Assembly (NCBI GenBank): GCA_029747585.1
Contig: JAPEVF010000161.1
Location: forward strand, 1-64,000
Origin: Pleurotus djamor
Taxonomy: Eukaryota > Basidiomycota > Agaricomycetes > Agaricales > Pleurotaceae
DNA length: 64,000 nt
Direction: 5' to 3'
Shown: positions 12,881 to 23,102 of the stretch, one piece after another
Layout: every line of letters starts with the position of its first letter
How positions within the stretch are numbered: position 1 is the stretch's first letter
The notes under the pieces: generated by a model
What the model saw: only the letters and a program-made list of their open reading frames with translations
Told to the model about the DNA's origin: nothing
Databases searched by the model: none
Translations under genes and position numbers: made by a program

Positions 12881-13199
12881 TACGAGTCCGGAATGAAATG
12901 GAGGCTCGTCCTTACACCCACCTCTGGTGTGATCGGTACATTCTTATGTCAGCCAAGAATCTGATTGGTTGAAAACGGTTAGCAGTGGCTGAAAATTTTG
13001 ATCTTTCGCTCGCCATTGGCTACTCCTGCTTGCCACTATTTGTTCTTTTTGAGTTAGGTCCTTAGCATCGAGCTGTTTCTTCTTTTGGAAATTTGCACCA
13101 ATAGTATAGGAATAATAATTTGATTTTGATTTTCTTGGTGGTTAGCCGTTCACGTATCCAGTAACTACGTCGTAGCATTGGGCAGCTTAAATAAGCGTC
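12881..13199. other. Intergenic, no gene seen
   Basis: A/T-richer spacer between the start of the DUF4246 gene and the transposon relic. It presumably contains the DUF4246 promoter. No motif is called. Confidence 0.35.
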
Positions 13200-14560
13200 A
13201 GGAATGTGTGCCATGGTCAACCTGACCATCTACTTTGGGGCATCCGCAGCAGAGAGAAACCCTACGCAAGGATAGACAATTTTGTCCCGAAGAACACAAA
13301 CGGAAACCTTCACCATGTCTCGACCCTTCACGAGGGAATGATAGCCATGGTATGAAGCCCTCGAAAGGTGAGTTAGTCAATCATCTCGGGTATGTTTCAA
13401 GTTTATTCTGGGGTGATGACGTCGGGGACTCGGAGGACATGTGTCTTCTTGTAGCGAGAACCAAGTGCACATTGACAATCCAAATGAAAATCCAGGCATC
13501 GGAGGCCTTGTTGAATAGCTGAGCACCGTCACGAGATCCAGACACGGGGACATCATCTTTTGCTACTTTTGCCGCTTGTGTTGCTGAGAAAGTCCAGATA
13601 GTCACTGCCACTGAAGATGTCGTCGTAAATCACAGTGTCGCCTGGGTCTCGCTGCCCTGGGATTATTATAAGTGACGAACCGCCCAAGATTTTTCATCGT
13701 GATTGAGGAGCGTAGAGCAGCCTTCGCGGGAGCGCCAGATAGTCTGGTGTCGTAGTCCGAGTGATATGGTATGGAATTGCTGTCGAGGAACCTTTTTTTT
13801 AAAGAGACAAAGTTGATCTTGATCATATCGAATCTCGATGCTCTCCGCAGACGAACTAAGTATCACGGTTTGCCAACGGTCCAGTGTACGCATGGCAAGA
13901 ATTGATACACAGGTCCTCGGCGACAGAGACGACACCAGAAATTTCTGCGACAAGTTTTTCGACCGTGCCGTGGGTAAGAATACCAGAAGCCAGGAAGCGT
14001 TGTAATATAGCACGTCGAACTGCGTGATAGGTCTCTTTGGATGCATTCGAGGTGGCAAGGAAGATGTCAAGAGAGAGGCGTGTGGTGGGATCACAGATGT
14101 TGACCGGTTTCTATGGCGGGTTGCGTAGTTGAGCCAGAGTCTTCATCGAGGTTGTCGTTATTCAGAGTGGACACCTCAATGAGTCTAGTGTATTCTTGCA
14201 TTAAACAGACTGATTCAATAGCAGAGAGAGGCGGCGGAAGAGTTGCAGGCACATCAACATCTTGATCCAGGGCATCGTCTTGCTGAGCAGCGGGGACGGG
14301 AGGATTGTACGGCAGGGGGGGACAGCGTTGTCAGCAGCGTCGAACCGGTGCACCTCTGCGATACGCCCCCCTGCATTTGGAGGCTCTCCATCATCATCAT
14401 CATCATCATCATTCTCATCATCCAAAAAATTCACCTTGCTTTCCGTTCCTGCATTTGGGTCTTGGTGAAGCTCGATTCGCACGAGAGATTCTTCTGGGAT
14501 ATTTGTATCCGGGTCTTGTCTGACTTGGGCTATTTGATGGACTTCTTCATTGTTAGATGA
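13200..14560 (-). mobile_element. Degenerate Plavaka/KDZ-like DNA transposase remnant
   Basis: Read on the minus strand, successive frames carry pieces in the order typical of the N-terminal half of this agaricomycete transposase group. They are an acidic N-terminus; LSLDIFLATSNAS with RRAILQRFLASG; SCHAYTGPL followed by a decayed CGE zinc-binding segment; KKVPRQQFHTISLG with TIWRSREG; a DIFSGSDYLDF segment; and DGAQLFNKASDAWIFIWIV with RYKKTHVL. Consensus blocks of this kind (CPxCGExRY..., PRQQFxTIPLGPQLQALWRSREG, DGAQLYxxKxSDCWIYIW) are known for the family. Here they sit in different frames separated by stops and frameshifts, so the copy is dead. The C-terminal half and inverted ends were not found. 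Boundaries are approximate. Confidence 0.72.
14389..14412. repeat. (CAT)8 microsatellite
   Basis: Eight CAT units run in a row, followed by an interrupted continuation to about 14423. On the minus strand they code for a poly-Asp run in the acidic N-terminus of the transposase remnant. Confidence 0.9.
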
Positions 14561-15594
14561 AGTGACGCGCTCCTGAAGATGATCAGAAATTGTGTAGCAT
14601 ATACAAAAACTTTACTCACCTCTGGTTCCGCAATGCCGTTTTGCTCGTCTTTTTACAAGGTTGTGACTGGGAACACAAGATCTTTTCTGCCAGTCAGCAA
14701 GGGACTCTATCTGGTGCTCAGGAGCGCGAGCACGGTCTCGATGATTGGATTTGGTTTTCAAGCAAACGAGGCGGCCCCGGCATTGATAGCAGATGCAAGG
14801 AACTTTTGATATAGCCGGATGGACTCAGCGCACAGGTTATGGGAGAGGGGTAAAGATATATTCTAGAGATACTAAAGACAGATGTGTATAAGAATGTACT
14901 GACGTCGAACGGAGGGGAGACGGGTCATGATGAGGGGAAAAGAAAGAGGGTTGCCCGGCGTGTGATGTCAGACCTGCCCAAATCGATATGCTTTCAGATA
15001 AGGGACGCGCCAATGCGTTCGATTTTCACTGGGACCCAGCAAGTAGTACTCAGTCAGTACTGGCTTTTCTCATATGCTGTTTGTATGTCTAGTTGCACAC
15101 ACAGTGAAAGATCCCGCTTCAGCACCGAATCGTGCTGCGTAGCGCATTAGTAACCTGAACGGCCCACCAAAATGTGTTTTAGGCTGGGCAAAGTTCGAAT
15201 TGACATGATCCCGAACTCATATTCAACATTGCTTCAACTGTAATAACTGGGGCATAGCTTAGTTGCGTAGCATGGTGTAGTAGGCATCTCGTCGGACTCG
15301 TACACGCCGTGCCGCAGGTAGCGGCCTCCAAGCCCAAGTGAGTTCAAGGTGATAGAGGTGAGGAAAGGAGGCCAGGTTACATAATTCAACGCCACACAAA
15401 AGCAGGGACGAGGCACGTGGGGAACCAGCGCGTCGAGCGTCCAGTGATCACGGCCACCCCCCTTCATCCTAGCTTGATTTTCTCTGAACTTAGAACAGAA
15501 AAAAGTCGCGACGCGACATGGGGAGGAACGAAGAAGCTTTTTGAGCGCAAAAGAGAACTTCACACGCGACTCAGGAGCTATTAATAGGGGTTTC
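14561..15594. other. Intergenic, no gene seen
   Basis: Spacer between the transposase remnant and the 3' end of the alpha/beta hydrolase. Short frames on both strands show no domain or signal peptide. It may include further unrecognisable transposon debris on the left side. Confidence 0.35.
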
Positions 15595-16665
15595 CTAGGC
15601 TACATATGACGAGGTAAGCACATCGGCTATCCAGCGCATCGCGACTTTTCCTTCCTTTAGGCCATACACCCCAGCCAGAGGAAAACAATGCATTTGTTCT
15701 TCCCAGATCAGCCACTCCCCACGTATGCCTGCAGCGGAACACTTGTCCATGAATTGTAACGCGTCGGGTGCCAGGACATCATGGGTCCCAACGATTCCAT
15801 GGACCCGAATTTCGGCGTCTTTGATGGCGTCAAATCCCTCTTTTGGTTGAAGCTTTGGAGAGATGGAGGGATCCGAACGCGGAATGAACTTGCCAGAGGT
15901 TGGGATGCAGGCGGACCAGGCCTTGGAGGACGCTTCAATCATGTCATATCCAAGAATGGGATCGAGCCGGTCAACAAGCTTGATTGACGGAGTTACATTA
16001 CGGTGATCGCAAGGCGGACTGATAACAATCAAGTTCTTGAGCGTTGTCAAAGACGTATCGCCTTCAGGACTGTCGTTTTGACATACACCCTCGCCCGCAC
16101 TCTTTGCGAGTTCGGTTGCAAACCAAAACCCCAGAGACAGCACGATGTTTCCTCCAGCACTGTCGCCCATCAAGCTAATCTGCTGACCAGAACGTGCTGC
16201 GTTGTCAATGGCCTCTTTGAGAAACCTGTAAAGCTTCAGCAAGGAGTAGCTCGCTGGGCTATGGGGGGCCAGAGGGTAGCTGACAAGGGTGAAGTCATAT
16301 TGTGCCGAGATCTCAGGCCGAGACGCGAGCAGGGAAACAAACGACCAATGTTCACCCGAAGGAGGCGAGCGGAACCCGCCACCAGCGAAATAATAAATCC
16401 GGTGGTTTGGTCGGTTTGTCCTCGCAGTTTTGACTCCTGACGTAGGAGGCGAATTCATTCTTGGGACGAAGTCGTAGCACCATAGTTCGTCCTGAAGGCG
16501 CTCGACGATTTCACAGTTGTTCTTTGATTTTGGACGCTTGGTCAACCTGGGAGAGCCTCCAGGAAACACTCCTTTCGGTTTGACCAAACGAGGACGAAAG
16601 GGTTTGACGACCAAACGAAGGGTTCGATACAACAGGGACAATTCCGTTTCGATTTGAGAGTGCAT
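15595..16665 (-). CDS. Alpha/beta hydrolase (esterase/lipase, HSL-like)
   Basis: An intronless frame. The oxyanion region reads RIYYFAGGGFRSPP, a variant of the HGGG motif with Phe-Ala in place of His. The nucleophile elbow is GDSAGGNIVLSLGFW (Ser), the acid is in VGTHDVLAPDA (Asp) and the catalytic His is in EEQMHCFPLAG, giving a complete triad in the usual order. The N-terminus (HSQIETELSLLYRTLRLVVKP) may be a membrane-proximal helix. The open frame continues upstream to Met at 16815; I chose Met 16665 because the first 50 codons of the longer form look unlike a conserved protein. The substrate cannot be told; carboxylesters are expected. Confidence 0.85.
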   Translation of the reverse strand: MHSQIETELSLLYRTLRLVVKPFRPRLVKPKGVFPGGSPRLTKRPKSKNNCEIVERLQDELWCYDFVPRMNSPPTSGVKTARTNRPNHRIYYFAGGGFRSPPSGEHWSFVSLLASRPEISAQYDFTLVSYPLAPHSPASYSLLKLYRFLKEAIDNAARSGQQISLMGDSAGGNIVLSLGFWFATELAKSAGEGVCQNDSPEGDTSLTTLKNLIVISPPCDHRNVTPSIKLVDRLDPILGYDMIEASSKAWSACIPTSGKFIPRSDPSISPKLQPKEGFDAIKDAEIRVHGIVGTHDVLAPDALQFMDKCSAAGIRGEWLIWEEQMHCFPLAGVYGLKEGKVAMRWIADVLTSSYVA

Positions 16666-16926
16666 CGCAGGTGACGGATTACAAGGGAGACTTCTTGTGA
16701 GCCTGAGGGTGATAGTAAGAGGGTAGGTGACTGCATCGCTCCTATGGATTTGCCCGCAAACGTTGAACTCCTGAGGGCGGAAACTCATTGAGTCAGTCCG
16801 AAACATCCGCATCAAACATCATTCATCGTGCCTACATACACCCTACACACCCTGCCTACCTACAGACATATTACAGACACTTGTTGTAATCACCTTCAGC
16901 TTCAGAGTAGAGTATAACCTACAGCT

Positions 16927-17433
16927 CTACAAGCCAATGTTGATGGGACTGCATCCTAAGGCCACTAACCCATTCTAGAAAAGAGGAATCACATCGTAAA
17001 GGGCGGGCGGACGATGCAACGTTAGGTCAAATACGTACGAATTGATTGTTGCTGCAGCAGACAGCTTGGGAGTTGCAGCTACTACCTCCAAGGAGGCCGA
17101 TACAATTGACTAGCCAGAGAGCGTGTGAAGACTGAACAAGGGAGATGGTGAGCAGCAACTTACGGCCAATCAGACCGTCGATGTTGGGCAAAACCAACCC
17201 GAGTAACCCTCCGAGGAGGCTAGTGAGCGTCGGGGTGGACTACATAGAATGAGATAGTAGTTTTTCAGTCATGATGGTTGTGTAGATGGATGAAGAAAAC
17301 AGACCTGCTGGAGGCTGTTGCAGCATTGGACATCGCCGGAGGAGCATGTGTCTGCGCCATCACGAGGGATGGCTGTGGCGGCCGCAAGGACTGGAAGAGC
17401 GACGACGGCGAATGCAGATACACGAGCGACCAT
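16927..17433 (-). CDS. Class I hydrophobin
   Basis: Four exons are placed exactly: 17433-17305, 17239-17164, 17109-17039 and 16974-16927. All borders are GT..AG and the product is 107 residues. It begins with a signal peptide (MVARVSAFAVVALPVLAAA). Eight cysteines follow in the hydrophobin pattern C..CC..C..C..CC..C (DTCSSGDVQCCN, NCIG, SSCNS, AVCCSNNQ, LGCSPINIGL). This is the diagnostic spacing of small secreted amphipathic proteins that self-assemble at air-water and wall interfaces. Class I is favoured by the basidiomycete context and the long Leu/Gly-rich stretch between CC and the fourth Cys. The longest open frame in this locus is only a fragment of it. It is the only hydrophobin seen in the window. 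Confidence 0.93.
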
Positions 17434-19744
17434 GTTGATAGGTTTTGAACGGGGTTAATAAACGGGGTTAATAAGTTTTTGCTTGGAGAAGTGCGTGGAT
17501 TAGTTGAACGCTGTTCGACTGTAGATATTCGCTGCGAACGTCTACCTTTTATACTAAATGCCAGCATCCATATTCACTTCATAGTCGCTTTGCAAGTCAC
17601 GCAGAAGGTGACTATCGAGTCACGTATGGTGTTCATGAGTTGAGTTACCGAAGCCCCGCATGGACTGAACGATGGAGGACCCGACACCGGGGAAACATTG
17701 GATTGAATTATGGGAATGATTGCCATATATTGCCCCCGTTTTAGCGAAACCGAGTAGCACATGAGTGTGTGTATCATGGAGGAACCGATATATTGAACGG
17801 TGAAATTTGAGCGAGGGTTGGCCTACCCATACAACTGGCTACAACTGGTCCCGGGTAAGCAGCAAGAAACATTGAAGACACAGAGACAGGAAACTGAATT
17901 CAGCGACTTCCGATCGAGAGCAGAAAGGCTTCGGCAACTGGAAGTCATTTCAAAAGTTATTCATAGCCCTAATTAAAAGAATAGTAAGTTTCGGATCTGG
18001 GGAACGCGAACATATGATACGGACGCCTATTAAAGGGTGGTTGATTGGCGGTAATGGGAGCGCTACCAGTGGGTCCTCTCAAGCGATATCTATGTAGTTT
18101 TCAGTATAGGTCGACGCGAGGCGAATAGGGCTGGGAGAGGCGTACCGTGGTTCAGAGCATGAGGTCGAGCACCGGACGGCAAAGAACATCTACATATGCC
18201 ACTGGGTTCGGAGTTAAGCGTAGCTAGAGAACTACATCCTGGATGGCCTCGGCTTCGGCAAACGATCACGCGCCTGCTCCGCCGTCACCGTACGACACTG
18301 TTTCAAGTCATTTGCGGATGCAGGCGTGAAAGAGATGGAAATGAGTCGTGCTATTGCCGTCACAGGTCCAGAGACTATGGAAACGGTGAGAAAAGAATGC
18401 ATTTCTCGGGGAAGGTGGGTTCATACGAAGAAACGTACGTCAATATCTTTGTATGCGTAGGTCAAATTGTCTACGACGCTTCTGCTAGTAGCAGAGATGG
18501 GTGGCTCGGCTGGAAGCGCTCCTCGGACTTCCCTGGGGTGCCTTGATAGTAGAAGTGGAAGGTTACGACGTTCAGCATCGGACATGCGGTCTTCACAGGA
18601 CCTAAGTCGTCGGTCTATTGAAAAGTAAAATGAACGACGTTAGCGTTGAACGTTTGAACGTTGAAGCCTTCTAGAAGCATCAGAAAAATTGAACCGACGC
18701 ACAGCAAGCGCTTTTAAAGCATATGGTTGCCCGCGGTCATCGTTCTGCGTATACTCAGGTCTGGTTCGGTGGGAGGTAAAGAGCAGCCTCCCATTAAAGA
18801 TTGGGTTGAAAGAGGCCTCCAATAGTGAGTACCAAGAGTATCTATAATGAATACCAATCAGACGTCTACATTCAGGCAAAAAAACACTTCAAGGCAACAC
18901 TTACCTCGGTGAAGTCACCACGTGTGTGGTTGCTCAAGCTCAAGTAGCAAGTCCGCATGGAGCTGATAGCCTCATACAGCACGGTGAGTATTTCCCGATG
19001 CCAATATAGTTCCACAGACCTCGCGGAGCTCATTCATGAAAGGACAGTTCACGACGTTTGCCAAGCGTCTGCTTTAGCAGTCTCCTTCGCGGTTCGTTCG
19101 GGACCATCGTCTAGGATCTCATAGCGGCCTGAAGCCTCATCGAGTCTATTCAGATCTATTCGGAGCACAGACAGACTCAGGGTAGATATTCCAAGTGTGC
19201 TACCGGAGCGAGTGAAAAGGAAACGCGAAGAGGAAGCGCAGAGGAAACCTCGGCTCATCTATGAGATTCTCAGACTTCTAATGCACAACCCTTGAGCGAG
19301 GGACATACCTGTATCGTGTCCAGTTGTTCCCAGTCCATGTAGGTATGATAAGAGAGCTTGCCGTAGTAGTAGGATTGGAGGTGAGCGTGAGGCTGGCCAC
19401 GGTCTGGGCTACTTGCCACCAATTGTTTCTGGGCGCTGCAGCCAAACAGAGAGGACAGCCACCATGGGCCTGATCGATCGGGTCTAGACCTCGTTGAACA
19501 AGACGCCCGAGTACTGAGCATGGGGACATAATACACATAATCATATCCTACAACATAGGCGGGGTATCAAGTATCGATCAAGTACATATTCGTTAGTCAT
19601 CATCACAACGGAAGGATATAAGTAAAGACCTGTCTATATACAAGAAACCGGAGAGCCAGTCGTAACAAAGCCCATTCCAAAAGTTAGTGGTAATAAAGGT
19701 ACAGTAAGTGTTCAGTTTATTTCAAGAAGGAAGAAGTAAATTGT
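17434..19744. other. 2.3 kb without a supported gene
   Basis: The first part should be the hydrophobin promoter on the minus strand. A + strand frame around 18190-18540 has some protein-like composition (DGLGFGKRSRACSAVT, then AIAVTGPETMET in the neighbouring frame) but no recognised family, and stops interrupt it. Other short frames near 19050-19540 are no better. It may include decayed sequence. Confidence 0.35.
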
Positions 19745-20800
19745 TCAAGCAACAATCAGTTTCATCTTATCCCAACCCTCTCCGTCCCTAACAAGTCCTT
19801 TGAAGAAGACTTTATCCAAGAGGAAATCAACCCTCTTAACTCCATTCGCCCGCTCGATCATCTCCGTCGTGCCACCTCTGCGACACCTATGAGCGTAGGC
19901 CCTCGAGATGGCCTTCTCTTCCGACATCGACAGCTTCGCCCAATCGATATGGGAGACCCGTTGATTCAGCGTCTGATACACCCCCATCAAGATATCATAA
20001 ATCGAAATCGGCGGCGCAGCATGAGGAGGTAAATGTTCACCATGCCGGCCCATCCCAAAGTGCGGATTAAACTCCAACAAGATAGGCCACTGCGGGATCC
20101 GATCGCAAGTTATCGTCAATTTCGTTATAGGAGGGTGTGTCGCAGGCTGTCTCAAGTCTTCCCATGAGATAGGCGCGCTCTGGCCTGGTGCGACAAGACG
20201 GAGGGGGTTGAATGTCGGCGAGGAGATATCGAAGATGAAGTCAGGACGAGGACATTCGCCGTTAAGCCAGGGATGAAGTTGGAAGATCACCGGCTGAACG
20301 GGCGGTTGAACAGGTTGCTGCCACGGTGACGTTTGGTAGAGAGGTGTAGTTGGGGTTCGGTAGGGACTCCACGCGGGACCAGGACTCGCCCATGTTGGCT
20401 GCGCTTGGCCTTGTGCACCGAAAGAATGACGTCTCTGGTAATAATCCATCGGCTGCGGACCAAGGAAAGGAGAAGGTGGTATAAAGGGTGTGGTAGATCC
20501 TGGGAACGCGACAGACGACATCGCAGGACTGGTATGAGGTGGCGGAGCTGTCCATGAAGGTCGCCGCTGCCTGGTGTAATAGGGATCTAAATTGAAATCA
20601 TCCCCAAAGTGAACACGACGAGGTGTGTTGGGAGTTCCAGGTGCAGGAGGTAGATTTTCATTCGTGTTCGTGTAGGGTGACGTTGGATACAAGGAGGCGC
20701 TGGGAATGAAAGGTGACGCTTGGTTATGACCATAAGCTGGGTCAAGGTACTGCGTCAGCATGTACGATGGGTGTGGGGTGTAGACAAATGGATCAGCCAT
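19745..20800 (-). CDS. DUF6699 domain protein, copy 2
   Basis: A single 351-codon frame starting at MADPFVYTPHPSYML. The first half is a Pro/Ser/Thr/Tyr-rich low-complexity region. From about residue 165 the DUF6699 domain begins: QLHPWLNGECPRPDFIFDIS, SWEDLRQPATHPPITKLTI, WPILLEFNPH, SIYDILMGVYQTLNQRVS, a Ser/Glu/Ala/Arg-rich helical part, and the signature GVKRVDFLLDKVFFKGL..GEGW. It shares this order with the gene at 8286-9619 but is intronless in the coding part. A consensus 5' untranslated intron is likely just upstream (TTTTAA/GTGAGT near 20864 to CACATAG near 20804). Function unknown. Confidence 0.87.
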   Translation of the reverse strand: MADPFVYTPHPSYMLTQYLDPAYGHNQASPFIPSASLYPTSPYTNTNENLPPAPGTPNTPRRVHFGDDFNLDPYYTRQRRPSWTAPPPHTSPAMSSVAFPGSTTPFIPPSPFLGPQPMDYYQRRHSFGAQGQAQPTWASPGPAWSPYRTPTTPLYQTSPWQQPVQPPVQPVIFQLHPWLNGECPRPDFIFDISSPTFNPLRLVAPGQSAPISWEDLRQPATHPPITKLTITCDRIPQWPILLEFNPHFGMGRHGEHLPPHAAPPISIYDILMGVYQTLNQRVSHIDWAKLSMSEEKAISRAYAHRCRRGGTTEMIERANGVKRVDFLLDKVFFKGLVRDGEGWDKMKLIVA

Positions 20801-23102
20801 GATCTATGTGAAGAGTAAAGGTAAGAGATGTGATGCAGGCTCAGGCGACCTCGATGACTCACTTAAAACCGCGTGGGCACCACACAAATTTAGCAACTGC
20901 AGTGCCACCCTTCAGCAATGCTGGTGACGAAGTACCACGGCCTCGTCCCTGACCGCTCTGAGGAAAAGCGTCGGCTGGATCGCCTTGACCGATGACAAAG
21001 TTCAAGATGAGCTCGGCTGTGAACGTCTGTGTAGAGAAATAAAAAAAGATTAGCAACAAGCACTGCCTGGGTTGGGCTGATAAAACGCGCCCTATCACCA
21101 AATTGCCCCCGATGATTCCGATTAGAAAGGAAGAGGGCTCCTTATAAGGCATGATTCGCGCGTCTAACCCCCCCTTGAAACACAGAGATGAGCGCGCGTA
21201 GACGGCTGAACTGCCCCAAATCTGCCCATGGATTTCTGCAAAGAAGGGACGAGAACAGTCACAAATTAGAATCGGTGAGGCGGCGAGGGAAAGCGCTTGA
21301 CGAGAGAGGCAAGCTGGGCCCAAGAAACCGAGCGCGCTGTGCAAAATAGGTAGCAGTGGTTGGTGAAATCGCCGGTAGACTCTTCATTTGTGGTGTTGTC
21401 GAGATGATGCGCAGCGACTCGCATAATGAAGCCATGGTCGTCCGTACTTCAGTGCGCAGCGGGCTTGCTTATATATACCCACTACTAGAGCAGCTGAGCA
21501 GTCTGCGGAGAGGACAAGCCAAGGACGACATACTGGGATCACTCATCAATGCATCAAGACGCAAAGTTGGAATCCTCCATTTCCATGGACAAATCTCCGT
21601 GTGTGAACCCCGAAATTGGAGCCTTGGAGGGGAGCCTGATGAGAAGAAATGAACAACCAGGAAATGGCAAATGTTGGGCAAATGCTTCAAGCCTGCGGTT
21701 GGCTAGTAGATGTTTGTGAAGAAGTTGACTGTGAGAACTCTCTACTGACCGTGCGAATGCCCATCTTCAAGCCTTAATTGTGTCCACAGTCAGTGTCGAC
21801 ACTGCCCGAAAACCTCTTTTTCTTGAAAATTCAGCACAAGCCATGCTTTGAACGACTTGGGGAAGATTCAAACACACCTTCTCGATTCTAGGGATAACCG
21901 TCACAGAATCTGCCCTTTGGAGACTTTGGTAACATCCTGACCTGTTGTCGGATTGAACAGTGGCGATGAAACTGTACCATCCAGTTTACCGCGGCGCGCA
22001 CGAACGCCAACGGGGATGTTCCCTCTCTGAGTAACAACAGGCTCACCTTCATTTAGGCTCATTGTACATCCAGACACCGCTTCACGCTACCGATCCTCTG
22101 GACATTGCACGTATACGTAGATCTTGCGTAGATGAAGCTATTGTGGAAGCAACTGGCACGAGAATACATGGGGTCGCACCCTTCTACCATTCTAGTGCGT
22201 ACCACATTGATTTTTCCTTGTTCAAATTTTGGTTGACCAGGGGTATCTGCTGGCCATCAATTTCAGGTATCCCATCATCGCCGTTGCTGCAGCGCAGTAG
22301 GAGATATAATAGGGCAAATTACGAGCATCGGAAGCGTCGTGACATGAAGATGCCGTCATCTCGTTCACCAATGATTGTGGCGAGATATCGCAGAAGCCTC
22401 TCATGACCCATACGTTCGACAGATCCTCTCCCACAAACTTCGTATGACGAACAGTGATCACGAACTTTTAATTTCTCGAACGCATCATCCGTCGGATTTC
22501 CCGTGCTTCCTGGCCGTCAAGATGAGTGCAGTGACGAGATGGAAACTATGTTCAAGCATATGGACGTGTAAGAGAACCGAATGCCGAAACCCTTGCTGAG
22601 CGTCGTATGTCTTTCAGTTTTCATTCCTTGGGTTCTTACCAAAATTTGTAGTATTGTGGACAGGTCGATGCCTAGTGTCCGCTGCATCCGTCACCGTGCC
22701 CGTCCTCTCCCGGGAAGGTTTCTTCCATGACGCGTACGAATGGCGGCGCGCTCACTGCAGATCGATCGCCAAGAACAGACAAGTTATTTAGGATTAGTGG
22801 TTAGTGGGTTTAGCGAGACCTCCGCGGTTCTTCACCTCCATATGTCATCTGTTTCAATTGACACTAAATATGACATGCCGTCGGAAACAAACATACATGT
22901 CCCGGAATCATTCCATGCTATTCGCGACATCTCAGGGTCCCCCGATCGCACTATTTTCAAAATCATTTTGGCCATCTTTTTTCCCTATAAAACGAACAGC
23001 TGAAATGTTTGTTGCTATAAGGCTCCCTCATCTAGTGGCCAGTTCGTCATCAGAGCTGCCGACACTAGCGACTAGCTTTCATCTCGCCTAGCCCCCCACA
23101 CC
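20801..23102. other. 2.3 kb between divergent genes, no second gene supported
   Basis: The left part probably holds the spliced 5' leader of the DUF6699 gene: a minus-strand frame 20859-21344 ends at a consensus donor 58 bp from the start codon. The right part should contain the promoter of the BBE-like gene starting at 23103. No domain was recognised in the other frames. Confidence 0.4.

Noticed and set aside
15180..15210. TTCGAAT word resembling a tRNA B box
   Set aside because: No A box or acceptor stem at a suitable distance on either strand; no tRNA could be folded.
18100..18250. Possible 5S rRNA-like segment
   Set aside because: A few words resemble a 5S gene, but the box A/box C layout and the closing stem are absent.
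20859..21344. 161-codon minus-strand frame upstream of the DUF6699 gene
   Set aside because: It ends exactly at a consensus donor that pairs with an acceptor just before the DUF6699 start codon, so it is better explained as a 5' leader with an intron; no domain recognised.
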